Below are positions 36,077 to 43,995 of a stretch of 64,000 nt of DNA, one piece after another. Positions within the stretch are counted from its first letter, which is position 1; each line of letters begins with the position of its first letter. A model generated the notes under the pieces. The model was not told the origin of the DNA and ran no database searches. It saw nothing but the letters and a program-made list of their open reading frames with translations. Source of the DNA: Anaerolineales bacterium (GTDB taxonomy: Bacteria > Chloroflexota > Anaerolineae > Aggregatilineales > UBA2796). Position numbers and translations under genes: made by a program. The stretch covers positions 1,736,001 to 1,800,000 of the forward strand of contig JABTTZ010000001.1 of assembly GCA_015075625.1 (NCBI GenBank). Direction: 5' to 3'.

Positions 36077-36457
36077 ATGGAAGCCTTGATTATTGACGAT
36101 AACCCACTAAACGCCGATGTCCTCGTCCTGCTGCTCCAGCAGCAGGGCATTCATCCGGTTGCCCTTTCCGAGCCAAACGAGCTTGAGTCAGTTATGGCGA
36201 CGGTGACCCCAAGCGTGATTTTCCTTGATTTGGAATTCCCGCGGACGACGGGCTTTGATGCGTTGAAGATCATCCAAGCCGATGAACGCCTGCACGATGT
36301 TCCCGTTGTCGCCTATACCGTCCACATTAGCGAGGTGGACACGGCGCGGACGGCGGGCTTTCATAGTTTCCTCGGCAAGCCGTTGAGCGCGCAGAAATTC
36401 CCGGCGCAGTTGAAGCGCATCCTTGCCGGAGAACAGGTCTGGGACCCGTACCAGTAG
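36077..36457 (+). CDS. Single-domain response regulator 3
   Basis: A 126-residue receiver: LIIDDNPLNADVL pocket, acceptor Asp in VIFLDLEFPRTTGFD, switch Thr in VVAYTVHIS and Lys in FLGKPLSA. No output domain is present. The tail ILAGEQVWDPYQ repeats the motif of the neighbours. It is the last gene of the kinase-receiver cluster. Confidence 0.9.
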   Translation: MEALIIDDNPLNADVLVLLLQQQGIHPVALSEPNELESVMATVTPSVIFLDLEFPRTTGFDALKIIQADERLHDVPVVAYTVHISEVDTARTAGFHSFLGKPLSAQKFPAQLKRILAGEQVWDPYQ

Positions 36458-36599
36458 GGACGACCCGCACCCGCCCCTAAAAGGCGTGTCCGCAAAGAGG
36501 TCAGCCTAAGAGAGTCGCCAAAGTGCCGAGGGGTCTAGGCTCTGTTGGCAGAGTAATTCCCGTAGAGGCGCAATGCTTGCACCCATCGCCGCCGGTGAG

Positions 36600-36730
36600 C
36601 GCCCGCCGCTAAAGCAGCGGGCTGAAAGCAGCCACCCCTTCGGGGCTTAAAGGCAAAAAGCCGCATCCTCTATGCGTCTTTCAGCCGCAACAGGGTGATC
36701 ATTCCTAGCACGGCGGCTTCAGCTCCGTGC
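36600..36730. repeat. Family B unit (diverged)
   Basis: CCGCTAAAGCAGCGGGCTG hairpin, GCCACCCCttcGGGGCTT arm and a degraded opposite arm. The gap 36458-36801 has no gene. Confidence 0.65.
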
Positions 36731-36801
36731 CTCCACCCCCGCACCCGCAACCTCCCTTTACAAGGTACACTACGGACACCGCACAGGGAGATATACCGCC
36801 T

Positions 36802-37770
36802 ATGGACGCCCTCCGTTTTGATCATGCCCTCCGCGTGGTGGGCGATGAACCACTGCCCACACCCGCCCCCGATGAGGCGCTCATCCGCCTTCGCTTGGCG
36901 GGCATTTGCCATACCGACCTCGAACTCACACGGGGGTACATGGGCTTTCAGGGGATTCTAGGACATGAATTTGTTGGGGAATTAGCCGCGCCAGCGGGGG
37001 ACTTTCCCGCTGGGCAGCGCGTTGTGGGCGAGATCAATGTCGCCTGTGAGCGCTGTCCCTATTGCGCAGCGGGGATGGGCAGCCAATGCCCCCACCGCGT
37101 CACGATGGGCATAGATCGCTATCCGGGGGCGTTTGCCGAAGTCCTCCGCTTGCCCATCCGCAACCTACACGCTGTCCCCGCCGCTGTCCCCGACGAGGTG
37201 GCAGTTTTTGCTGAGCCGCTTGCCGCCGCCTTTCAAGCGCTTGCCATGCAGCCGATTCGTCCCGCAGATCGGGTTATTGTGCTTGGGGCGGGAAAGCTCG
37301 GCTTGCTCACCGCGCAGGTTGTCCGGCTGACAGGCTGCGATCTGAGCGTCCTTGCCCGCCAACCGCGCCCCTTAGCGCTGCTAAGGCAGTGGGGAATCCC
37401 CGCGCTAGATGGCAATGATCAGGGTTGGTTGGCTGCTTATGAGCGTCATTCGGCGCAGGTCGTGATCGACTGCACCGGATCGGCAGAGGGGTTCGCCCTC
37501 GCCCTTGACCTGTGCCGTCCACGCGGGACGATCCTTCTGAAAAGCACCTATGCGGGCGTGCCTAGCGCCGACCTCACCCGGATTGTCATTGATGAACTGC
37601 GCATTGTTGGCAGTCGCTGTGGGGACTTTCCCGCCGCGCTGCGGGCGATGGCAGCGGGGCTGATCGACGTGACCAGTTTGATTGAGGCACGCTACCCGCT
37701 GCGGGAGGCGCTGCGGGCATTTGATCACGCCGCCGGACGGGGCGTCTTGAAGGTGCTGTTGACGCCCTAA
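36802..37770 (+). CDS. Zinc-type alcohol dehydrogenase-like protein (MDR family)
   Basis: A 322-residue medium-chain dehydrogenase/reductase. The catalytic zinc segment is AGICHTDLELTRGYMGFQG, followed by ILGHEFVGELA. The structural zinc site is CERCPYCAAGMGSQCPHR. The cofactor Rossmann motif is VIVLGAGKLGLLTAQVV. These predict an NAD(P)-dependent oxidation of an alcohol or polyol. The start at MDALRFDHA is chosen because GGGAG lies about 11 bp upstream and preceding codons are low-complexity proline. The substrate is unknown; sorbitol/threonine dehydrogenase-like relatives are the closest in style. Confidence 0.88.
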   Translation: MDALRFDHALRVVGDEPLPTPAPDEALIRLRLAGICHTDLELTRGYMGFQGILGHEFVGELAAPAGDFPAGQRVVGEINVACERCPYCAAGMGSQCPHRVTMGIDRYPGAFAEVLRLPIRNLHAVPAAVPDEVAVFAEPLAAAFQALAMQPIRPADRVIVLGAGKLGLLTAQVVRLTGCDLSVLARQPRPLALLRQWGIPALDGNDQGWLAAYERHSAQVVIDCTGSAEGFALALDLCRPRGTILLKSTYAGVPSADLTRIVIDELRIVGSRCGDFPAALRAMAAGLIDVTSLIEARYPLREALRAFDHAAGRGVLKVLLTP

Positions 37771-37889
37771 GTAAGCCCACAGCCGCGTTCGATTGCGAGA
37801 CTCCCGTGATGAGTGATCCATTGCGCAACTTGCCCCTTCCGCGCTAAGATCAGGGGCGATCATCGACACAACCCACGAGGAGCAGACCC

Positions 37890-38177
37890 GTGAGCCTTAG
37901 CCGCGACCAAGTGATGCAGATTGCTGAACTGGCGAAACTTACGCTCAGCGAAGACGACCTTAATCAATATGCGGGGCAGCTTTCCGCCATTTTGGACTAT
38001 TCCGCCCGCTTAGATGCGCTGAACACGGCGGATATTCCCCCTACGGCGTCTGTCTTGCCGCTGGAAAATGTGTTTCGTGACGATCAAATCGTCCCCTCCC
38101 TCCCGCGTGAGAAGGCGTTGGCAAACGCCCCGAGTGCGCTTGAGGGGCAGTTTCGTGTGAATGCCGTTCTAGATTAA
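37890..38177 (+). CDS. gatC: Asp/Glu-tRNA amidotransferase subunit C
   Basis: The small subunit of GatCAB, which converts Glu-tRNA(Gln) and Asp-tRNA(Asn) to the amide forms. It is 95 residues, the usual length, with the typical start SRDQVMQIAELAKLTLSEDD. The conserved core is QLSAILDYSARLDALNTADI and the tail PPTASVLPLENVFRDD. The GTG start follows GAGGAG at 9 bp. gatA and gatB are not adjacent, so the complex is assembled from scattered genes. The response-regulator gene begins 23 bp after it. Confidence 0.95.
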   Translation: MSLSRDQVMQIAELAKLTLSEDDLNQYAGQLSAILDYSARLDALNTADIPPTASVLPLENVFRDDQIVPSLPREKALANAPSALEGQFRVNAVLD

Positions 38178-38200
38178 GCGCCGGAGGCGAAAGATCGTCC

Positions 38201-39040
38201 ATGTCGAAGAAACGACTCCTGTTGATCGAAGATGATTTCGACGTGTCGGAAATGCTGTTGGCGTATTTCTCGGCGCAAGGCTACGACATGATCCACGCCC
38301 AAAATGGGAGCGAGGGGGTATCCCTTGCGCGGGCAAAATCGCCCAACCTGATTCTGTTGGATGTCATGCTGCCCGATATGGATGGCTTTGATGTCTGCCG
38401 CCAACTGCGCGGAACGCTGCTGACGAAGCATATCCCGATCACCTTTCTGACGCAGCGTGACCGCCGCGCCGATAAAGTTGCCGGTCTGGAATTGGGCGCG
38501 GATGATTACATTACAAAACCTTTTGATATAGATGAGCTAAAATTGCGGGTGGCTGCCCAACTTCGCCGTGCGGGGCGGGAATCGATCCAAGATGCGATCA
38601 CCGGACTGCCCACCAACGAGGTGATCGATGAGGTCTATAACGCCCTCCAAATGCGCGACGGCTGGACGCACCTCCGCCTCGAAATTTACGGGTTCAACGC
38701 CTTTCGCAGCAATTACGGCTTTTTGTCTGCCGATGATGTCTTGGGCTTCACTGGGACAACCCTCCGCGAAGGGGTGATCCAGTACGGCACGCCGGAAGAT
38801 TTTGTCGGCAAGCGCACCGAGACAAAATACACCGTGTTCACCTTTAGCCCCGATCCAGCGGTGCTGATGAAGGCGCTCCAGACGACCTTTACCGAGGGCG
38901 TCAAACGCTTTTACACTTTCAGCGACGTTCAGCAGGGCTATATTGTGATCAACGAGGCGCGGGACGACGAGCAGCACATCCCGCTGATGCGGCTTGGCGG
39001 CGAGATTGTCAAAGAGGCGTCACCCTTCGCCCCACGTTAA
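38201..39040 (+). CDS. Response regulator with a degenerate GGDEF domain
   Basis: A 279-residue protein. Residues 1-120 are an intact receiver (LLIEDDFDVSEMLLAYF, acceptor Asp in LILLDVMLPDMDGFDV, ITFLTQRD, YITKPFD). Residues about 130-270 follow the GGDEF fold: DAITGLPTNEVIDEVYNALQ is the D-x-L-T-G-L-x-N start, LEIYGFNAFRSNYGFLSADD is the substrate-binding helix. At the active loop, however, it reads GKRTETKYTVF in place of GGDEF. Diguanylate cyclase activity is therefore not expected; a receptor or scaffold role is possible. It follows gatC by 23 bp, probably cotranscribed. Confidence 0.85.
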   Translation: MSKKRLLLIEDDFDVSEMLLAYFSAQGYDMIHAQNGSEGVSLARAKSPNLILLDVMLPDMDGFDVCRQLRGTLLTKHIPITFLTQRDRRADKVAGLELGADDYITKPFDIDELKLRVAAQLRRAGRESIQDAITGLPTNEVIDEVYNALQMRDGWTHLRLEIYGFNAFRSNYGFLSADDVLGFTGTTLREGVIQYGTPEDFVGKRTETKYTVFTFSPDPAVLMKALQTTFTEGVKRFYTFSDVQQGYIVINEARDDEQHIPLMRLGGEIVKEASPFAPR

Positions 39041-39059
39041 AGTGCTGACAAGAAAGAGA

Positions 39060-39213
39060 ACTTACGCAGTTGAACCTATTTACCCTATAGTTATGGAAAG
39101 GGGACGTTTGAGGGGGAAGCCCCCTCAAAAAATAGATTCCCCCTTCTCCCACTGGGAGAGCGGGTACACGCCGAAGGCGGGTCGCAGGGGATGAGGGCAA
39201 CGGTGTAACGTCT
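39060..39213. repeat. Family C element copy 6
   Basis: Ends read ACTTACGCAGTTGAACC and, on the opposite strand, AGACGTTACACCGTTGCCC. It directly abuts PL copy 4, with 6 bp between them. Confidence 0.75.
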
Positions 39214-39219
39214 AAAGGA

Positions 39220-39381
39220 CTATTGCAGTACCCTCACTGGTTGGACTGCAACCAGCCTTCTTACAAGAAGGACGGGCGTCGTTCGTTTCCCTTGATCGCC
39301 ACCGCCTGCCCATCACCACGTATATCGCCATAAGCGGGGCTGTCAACCACTGAGGGTCAATCTCGTTGAAAAATGCTGTAA
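39220..39381 (-). repeat. PL element copy 4
   Basis: Minus-strand promoter TTGACA (39341-39346), a 16-bp spacer and TATACG (39319-39324). It ends 12 bp before the pdxT start but its promoter reads away from pdxT, antisense toward the receiver/GGDEF gene. Confidence 0.9.
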
Positions 39382-39393
39382 GGATAGTCTGTC

Positions 39394-39978
39394 ATGATCA
39401 AGGTAGGTGTCTTGGCGCTGCAAGGGGATTTCCGCGAACATGCGGCGATGCTCCGTCAGGTGGGGGCAGAGCCGCTGGAAGTGCGCACGCCGGCTCATCT
39501 GGCGCAGGTGGCGGGCTTGATTATGCCCGGCGGCGAAAGTACAACGATGGCAAAGGTGGCAAAGGCAAGCGGCATTTTTGAGCCGCTGCGGGCGTTTTGC
39601 GCCACCCACCCCACGTGGGGAACGTGCGCCGGCGCGATCCTCCTTGCCACCGAGATTGACGGCGAACCGCCCCATCTTGCCCTAATGGCGATGCGCGTCC
39701 TTCGTAATGCCTTTGGGCGGCAGATCGACAGTTTCACCGCCGACCTGACCGTGAAAGGACTCAGCGGCGATCCGCTGCGGGCGGTTTTTATCCGCGCCCC
39801 AATCATTGATTCCGTTGGGGCGGGGGTGGAGGTCTTATCGCGCTTGGACGATGGGCGGATTGTCGCCGCACGGCAGGGACATTTGCTGGCGACATCCTTT
39901 CACCCCGAACTGACCCCCGATACGCGGATGCACGGCTATTTCTTCGACATGGTGCGCGGGGCGCGTTTGGTGGTCTAA
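39394..39978 (+). CDS. pdxT: Pyridoxal 5'-phosphate synthase glutaminase subunit
   Basis: Releases ammonia from glutamine for the PdxS synthase in PLP biosynthesis. The 194-residue class I amidotransferase has the motif IMPGGESTTMAKVAKASG. The nucleophile Cys is in WGTCAGAILLA, and FGRQIDSF and the His-Glu pair in LATSFHPELTPD complete it. The N-terminus KVGVLALQGDFREHAAML is typical. pdxS is usually next door but is not in the window. A PL element ends 12 bp upstream, in the orientation that does not drive it. Confidence 0.95.
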   Translation: MIKVGVLALQGDFREHAAMLRQVGAEPLEVRTPAHLAQVAGLIMPGGESTTMAKVAKASGIFEPLRAFCATHPTWGTCAGAILLATEIDGEPPHLALMAMRVLRNAFGRQIDSFTADLTVKGLSGDPLRAVFIRAPIIDSVGAGVEVLSRLDDGRIVAARQGHLLATSFHPELTPDTRMHGYFFDMVRGARLVV

Positions 39979-40035
39979 GTGAGGGGCGCAGCGTAGGGAC
40001 GCCCCCTGCGGCGTCCGTCCATCGCCGATGATGAT

Positions 40036-40165
40036 CGCCCGCCGCTAAAGTAGCGGGCTAAGAATAACCACCCCTACGGGGCTTGGAAGGCAACTCACAC
40101 CATGTTGTATTCAAGCCCCAACGGGGGGATCAGCCTTAGTACGGGCGTTTTAACCCCGCTCCATG
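40036..40165. repeat. Family B unit
   Basis: GCCCGCCGCTAAAG...GCGGGC hairpin, GTAACC-type arm (ATAACCACCCCtacGGGGC), a spacer, GCCCCaacGGGG and an outer hairpin, followed by PL copy 5. Confidence 0.75.
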
Positions 40166-40210
40166 TGCGTTCGCTTGCGTCCGCCTTCATCTGACGTGGT
40201 AGAATCACCC

Positions 40211-40374
40211 CTACAGTATTTTTCAAGGAGATTGACCCCTGAGTGGTTGACAGCCCCGCTTATGGCGATATACTTACCGATGGGCAGGCGGTAGTGATGA
40301 AGGGTAGCCGAACGACGCCCGTCCTTCTTGTAAGAAGGCTGGTTGTAGTCCAACCAGTGAGGGTACTGCAATAG
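40211..40374 (+). repeat. PL element copy 5, reading into the next gene
   Basis: A clean copy: TTGACA (40247-40252), 16 bp, TATACT (40269-40274). In the leader are CCTTCTT-gt-AAGAAGG (40323-40338) and CTGGTTG-tagtc-CAACCAG (40339-40357), then the GTGAGGGTACTGCAATAG end. It stops 20 bp before the ATG of the glycosyltransferase. Confidence 0.92.
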
Positions 40375-40394
40375 AGCTTACGGCGTGGCTGAAC

Positions 40395-41507
40395 ATGCCT
40401 GCCTTCTATCATCACGATCTCTTTAGCGCCCTGCGCGATCTCGGTGCGGACGTTCAGGTGATTTACGCCCGTGCGTTGATCGCGCAGCGGGTGGCGCTTG
40501 GGTGGCAGCCGCCGCCGATGGACACCCTCCCCCAACGGACGCTCACCCCCCACGCGCCGATACGCGATGCGCTCCGTGAGGTATGGCGTTTGCGCCATGA
40601 GCGAACGCGCTGGCATTTTGTCCATGCCATGTGGGGAGAGCGTTCGTTCATGGTCGCCTTGTTATTCATGCGGGCGCTTGGCTTGCCCACCATTCAATAT
40701 TGCGAAGCGCCTAACCCACACCTGCGGCGCTCCCCGCTGAAGCGGACGGCGAAGGCACTCTATGCGCACCTCATCGGGCGCTTGCCCGGCGCGTATATGT
40801 TCACCGTTGCCGAACCCGCCCTTGCTCTTTACCCCACCTTTGGCTACCCCGTCGATCACCTCTATCCGCTCGCCTATCACCGCCGCGCCCGCCCCCTTCC
40901 CAATGGGGAAAAGTCGTCAGGCGTTGAGATCGTTTTCGCCGGACAATTGATCGAACGGAAGGGCGTTGATATCCTGATTCAGGCGATACGCCCGCTCTTT
41001 GCTGAATTTCCCGCCCTGCGTTTGACACTCATCGGCAGCGGGGGAGATCGGGAGGCACTCGAGCGTCTTGCCGCAGATTCGCCAGCAATCACCTTCACCG
41101 GCGCGCTCCCTTACGACCAGATTGAAGGGCGGATAGCCGCCGCGCGGCTGTTCGTGTTGCCCTCGCGGTGGGATGGGTGGGGGCTGGTCGTCAATGAAGC
41201 GCTCTCCGTTGGCGTTCCCGTCCTATGCTCCGATCAATGTGGGGCGGCGGCGGTCATTCGTCGTGGGGTAAACGGGGATATCTTTCCGGCAGAAAATGTC
41301 ATGGCGCTGCGTGAGCGCCTGCGCGAGTTTCTGAGCCACCCGCAACAGTGGACGGCAATGAGCGCCGCCGCCCGCGCCACTAGCGAAACCCTCAGCGCAG
41401 AGCAGTCCGCCGCTTATATGATGCGCGTTTTCCAACACCTAAAAGAGCAGCACCCGACAAAACCCACCCCACCCTGGATAGAGGCGGGGGAGGGGGTCAG
41501 GGGGTGA
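40395..41507 (+). CDS. GT4-type glycosyltransferase (GT-B fold)
   Basis: A 370-residue retaining glycosyltransferase of the GT-B fold. The donor-binding C-domain shows VEIVFAGQLIERKGVDILIQ, LTLIGSGGDREALERLA and LFVLPSRWDGWGLVVNEALS, with the E-x7-E type motif ending GVPVLCSDQCGAAAVI. It probably adds a sugar to a lipid- or polysaccharide-linked acceptor in the cytoplasm. The N-terminus is short: it opens at PAFYHHDLFSALRDLG, missing much of the first strand seen in relatives. The PL element ends 20 bp upstream and may have trimmed the original 5' end. Its stop overlaps the convergent YbbR gene by 11 bp. Confidence 0.87.
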   Translation: MPAFYHHDLFSALRDLGADVQVIYARALIAQRVALGWQPPPMDTLPQRTLTPHAPIRDALREVWRLRHERTRWHFVHAMWGERSFMVALLFMRALGLPTIQYCEAPNPHLRRSPLKRTAKALYAHLIGRLPGAYMFTVAEPALALYPTFGYPVDHLYPLAYHRRARPLPNGEKSSGVEIVFAGQLIERKGVDILIQAIRPLFAEFPALRLTLIGSGGDREALERLAADSPAITFTGALPYDQIEGRIAAARLFVLPSRWDGWGLVVNEALSVGVPVLCSDQCGAAAVIRRGVNGDIFPAENVMALRERLREFLSHPQQWTAMSAAARATSETLSAEQSAAYMMRVFQHLKEQHPTKPTPPWIEAGEGVRG

Positions 41508-42762
41508 GGGGGGTGGGCGTTGGGGTACGCATCGTGATGATGACCTCTACCGTTTCCGTCAAAATGCGCACATCCTCTGGCTTGATCTCTGCCTGACTGA
41601 TCGAGGCTTGCAGCGTGACGGTATGCGTTCCTGCCGTCAGACCCGAAAGGGGGGCAAAAACCCGTATATCGTCAGCGGCTAGACCGTTCACTGCCGTCTG
41701 CGCACCGGTGACGATCACCCTGACGCGCTCCGGGGTAAAACTGATCGCGTAATCGGCGGGGTCTAAACCCTGCGCCACCACTGGAATTTCGGCAAATTCA
41801 CGGCTCAACATAACCGGCTCGATGACGACGGTCACCGTGATGTCTGTTGGGTCGGGCATGACGATCCCTTCCGGCAGCACCACCTTGACGACTTGGCTAA
41901 AGGTTTCCCGCCGCCCGCTGAGGTCAATTGGCTCGGTGGGGGCGACACCCTTTAGGGCGGCAATGGCGGCGGGATCGCCCCGCACAAAAATGCGCAGCGG
42001 CTGCCATGAATAATTGGGGCGAAGGTAGCCTGGGCGAAGCGTCCCCGGTATAAACTGCGGATCGACGGTTAGTTCGGTCACATCTGCCCGCTGGCGGACG
42101 GTGACTTCAACCGTCACTTCGGGGGGGATCAGTTCCACCTCGGTGACGGGCTTGTTGTCCTGATCAAGGGCAATGAGCGGGACGCTTTTGGTGAACGAGA
42201 GGCGCTGATCGACCAAGCTGACCCGCGCTTGGACGCTGTGAACCTGATCGACCTTCGCCTTAGCCCCTGCGACGCGCACGGCAGCTTGGGCGGGCTGCGC
42301 CGCTGCCGTATAGCCAACGGGCGCTTCGGAGGTGAAAAAGACGGCAACATTGGCGATCTTTTCGCCGCGTGCGGCAAGCTCTACGGTGATCTGTTCGGGT
42401 TGGATGCGCGTGATTGTGCCGCCGCTCAGCCCCTTGATTATCCCGACGAGGGGGACGGTATGGACGCCCTCCCCCAACCCTCTGAGATCGGCGCTCAGGC
42501 GGAGATCGTCGCGCTGGACATTGCCCCAAAAGGACGTTAAGGCGCGAAGGGTGACAGTGGCGCTGCTGTGGGAACGGGTGACGGTGATGAATCCGGCATC
42601 GGGGGTCAGCGCAATGGGGATCGCCTCCCCAAAGCGCGACTCCCTGACGGGGTTTTGGGTTGCGCTGGCAGCATACCAGACAATGAGCGCCACCATCAGC
42701 GATGCCGCTGCCCAACCGAGATGATCGAGGATTGTCCGTACCCAAGAGCGCCGTTTTGACAT
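41497..42762 (-). CDS. YbbR-domain membrane protein (CdaR-like)
   Basis: A 421-residue protein with one N-terminal membrane helix (LGWAAASLMVALIVWYAAS) and then about four YbbR-like beta repeats exposed outside (VRGLGEGVHTVPL-type repeats; IDLSGRRETFSQVVKVVLPE; FAPLSGLTAGTHTVTL). The start MSKRRSWVR is chosen because the longer frame adds a non-hydrophobic leader. In Firmicutes the homologue CdaR regulates the c-di-AMP cyclase CdaA, but cdaA and glmM are not adjacent here, so that role is only a family analogy. It is divergent from the next secreted protein, whose promoter overlaps the region before this start. Confidence 0.82.
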   Translation of the reverse strand: MSKRRSWVRTILDHLGWAAASLMVALIVWYAASATQNPVRESRFGEAIPIALTPDAGFITVTRSHSSATVTLRALTSFWGNVQRDDLRLSADLRGLGEGVHTVPLVGIIKGLSGGTITRIQPEQITVELAARGEKIANVAVFFTSEAPVGYTAAAQPAQAAVRVAGAKAKVDQVHSVQARVSLVDQRLSFTKSVPLIALDQDNKPVTEVELIPPEVTVEVTVRQRADVTELTVDPQFIPGTLRPGYLRPNYSWQPLRIFVRGDPAAIAALKGVAPTEPIDLSGRRETFSQVVKVVLPEGIVMPDPTDITVTVVIEPVMLSREFAEIPVVAQGLDPADYAISFTPERVRVIVTGAQTAVNGLAADDIRVFAPLSGLTAGTHTVTLQASISQAEIKPEDVRILTETVEVIITMRTPTPTPLTP

Positions 42763-42769
42763 AGCTGAA

Positions 42770-42799
42770 TTGTGCCACAGGTTGGGATGGTAGTACAAT
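42770..42799 (+). promoter_or_regulatory. Candidate promoter of the secreted SH3-like protein
   Basis: TTGTGC (42770-42775), an 18-bp spacer and TACAAT (42794-42799), placed between the divergent YbbR and secreted-protein genes. Confidence 0.4.
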
Positions 42800-42866
42800 C
42801 GCTACTCATGAGACGTTTTGAAATCACACCACAGGCTATGCTATGAAACGAAGGAGTCACGCACCA

Positions 42867-43556
42867 ATGCGCCTACGAGGAATTACTATCCTTGCTTTTG
42901 CCCTCGCTATTTTTGTGCCGCTGTTGGGAGCGCCCACGCCGGCTCAGGCAAACATTGCCAGTCTGACGCTGCACCGCCGTTCGTGCAATGTCGTCTCTGT
43001 GTACCTTGCCTATGATGGCTTTGCCGGCGGCGGCAGCGCCCCCTATTATGCCGTTTTTGCCGCCGACCTTGACGGAAACGGCGTCTTTGGCGAGACAGGC
43101 GAGCCAAAGGTATTCAAGCAGGTGAAGCGGAACGGGCAGCCCCTTTTGGTGAATGCCCGCTTGTACTTCAAGGCGCGGGAAGGCAGCACGATTGCCGTCA
43201 CCGCCTATGAAATTGACAGCACCGGCACGTATAGCTCTGGGCAGTTAGCACCGGTGAGCTATGAATGTACGAATCGCCCCGTCCTTTCGCCCCTTCCGGC
43301 GGATACAACCCTGCGCATTCCGGGCGTGGCGGTGACGGCAAAGATCATCCTTGAAAAAGTCGATCTCTACAGCGAGCCGACCACCGAGAGCATTTTCTTG
43401 GGCGGGGTGGGCATTGGGCAGGTCTTTGATGTCCGCGCCTTGAACACGCGGGGCGATTGGGCGCTCATAGACGTGGGCGGCGGCAAACAAGGCTGGATCA
43501 TGTGGCAATATCAAGCCTACTTGCTGGGACCGTATCAATCCTTGCCGCGACGTTAA
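42867..43556 (+). CDS. Secreted protein with SH3-like C-terminal domain
   Basis: A 229-residue protein. The start at MRLRGITILAFALAIFV is preferred because AAGGAG lies 10 bp upstream; an ATG eight codons earlier is possible. The signal peptide ends near APTPAQA. Residues about 30-140 form a beta-rich domain (SCNVVSVYLAYDGFAGGG, VFAADLDGNGVFGETG). The C-terminal 80 residues look like a bacterial SH3-like module (ILEKVDLYSEPTTESIFLGG, WALIDVGGGKQGWIMWQYQ), which in other proteins binds cell-wall material. The function is unknown. Confidence 0.72.
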   Translation: MRLRGITILAFALAIFVPLLGAPTPAQANIASLTLHRRSCNVVSVYLAYDGFAGGGSAPYYAVFAADLDGNGVFGETGEPKVFKQVKRNGQPLLVNARLYFKAREGSTIAVTAYEIDSTGTYSSGQLAPVSYECTNRPVLSPLPADTTLRIPGVAVTAKIILEKVDLYSEPTTESIFLGGVGIGQVFDVRALNTRGDWALIDVGGGKQGWIMWQYQAYLLGPYQSLPRR

Positions 43557-43617
43557 CGCGAAACGGGGCGGGGTCAGGCGGACGCCCCAAGGGGTGTCCC
43601 TACGTGTGCGGGTGAGG

Positions 43618-43905
43618 AATACCCCCCCGTTGGGGCTTAAAGAAGGGTGCGCTGTGCTGCCTTTCAAGCCCCGTAGGGGTGGCTGCTTTCAGCCCGCTGC
43701 TTTAGCGGCGGGCGACGGGGCGAAAACGGGTAGGCGACCACATAGGGTCGCCCCTACGGGGTGCGGGGAAACACATGGCGCGGGGTTAAAACGCCCGCGC
43801 TAGGACTAATCACCCCGTTGGGGCTTAAAGAAGGGTGCGCTGTGCTGCCTTTCAAGCCCCGTAGGGGTGGCTGCTTTCAGCCCGCTGCTTTAGCGGCGGG
43901 CGGGA
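43618..43905. repeat. Two family B units
   Basis: Two near-identical units share CCCCgttGGGGCTTAAAGAA, a spacer GGTGCGCTGTGCTGCC and GCCCCgtaGGGGTGGCTGC. The identical spacers indicate recent local duplication. A short family C core is at 43910-43945. No gene is seen in 43557-43995. Confidence 0.8.
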
Positions 43906-43995
43906 TACTCTCTCCCCGCCTTGCGGGAGAGGGGACGGGGGTGAACGTCTCTTAGCAACAACGACATAAACGATCATGGTGGCGGCGTAGCGGAT

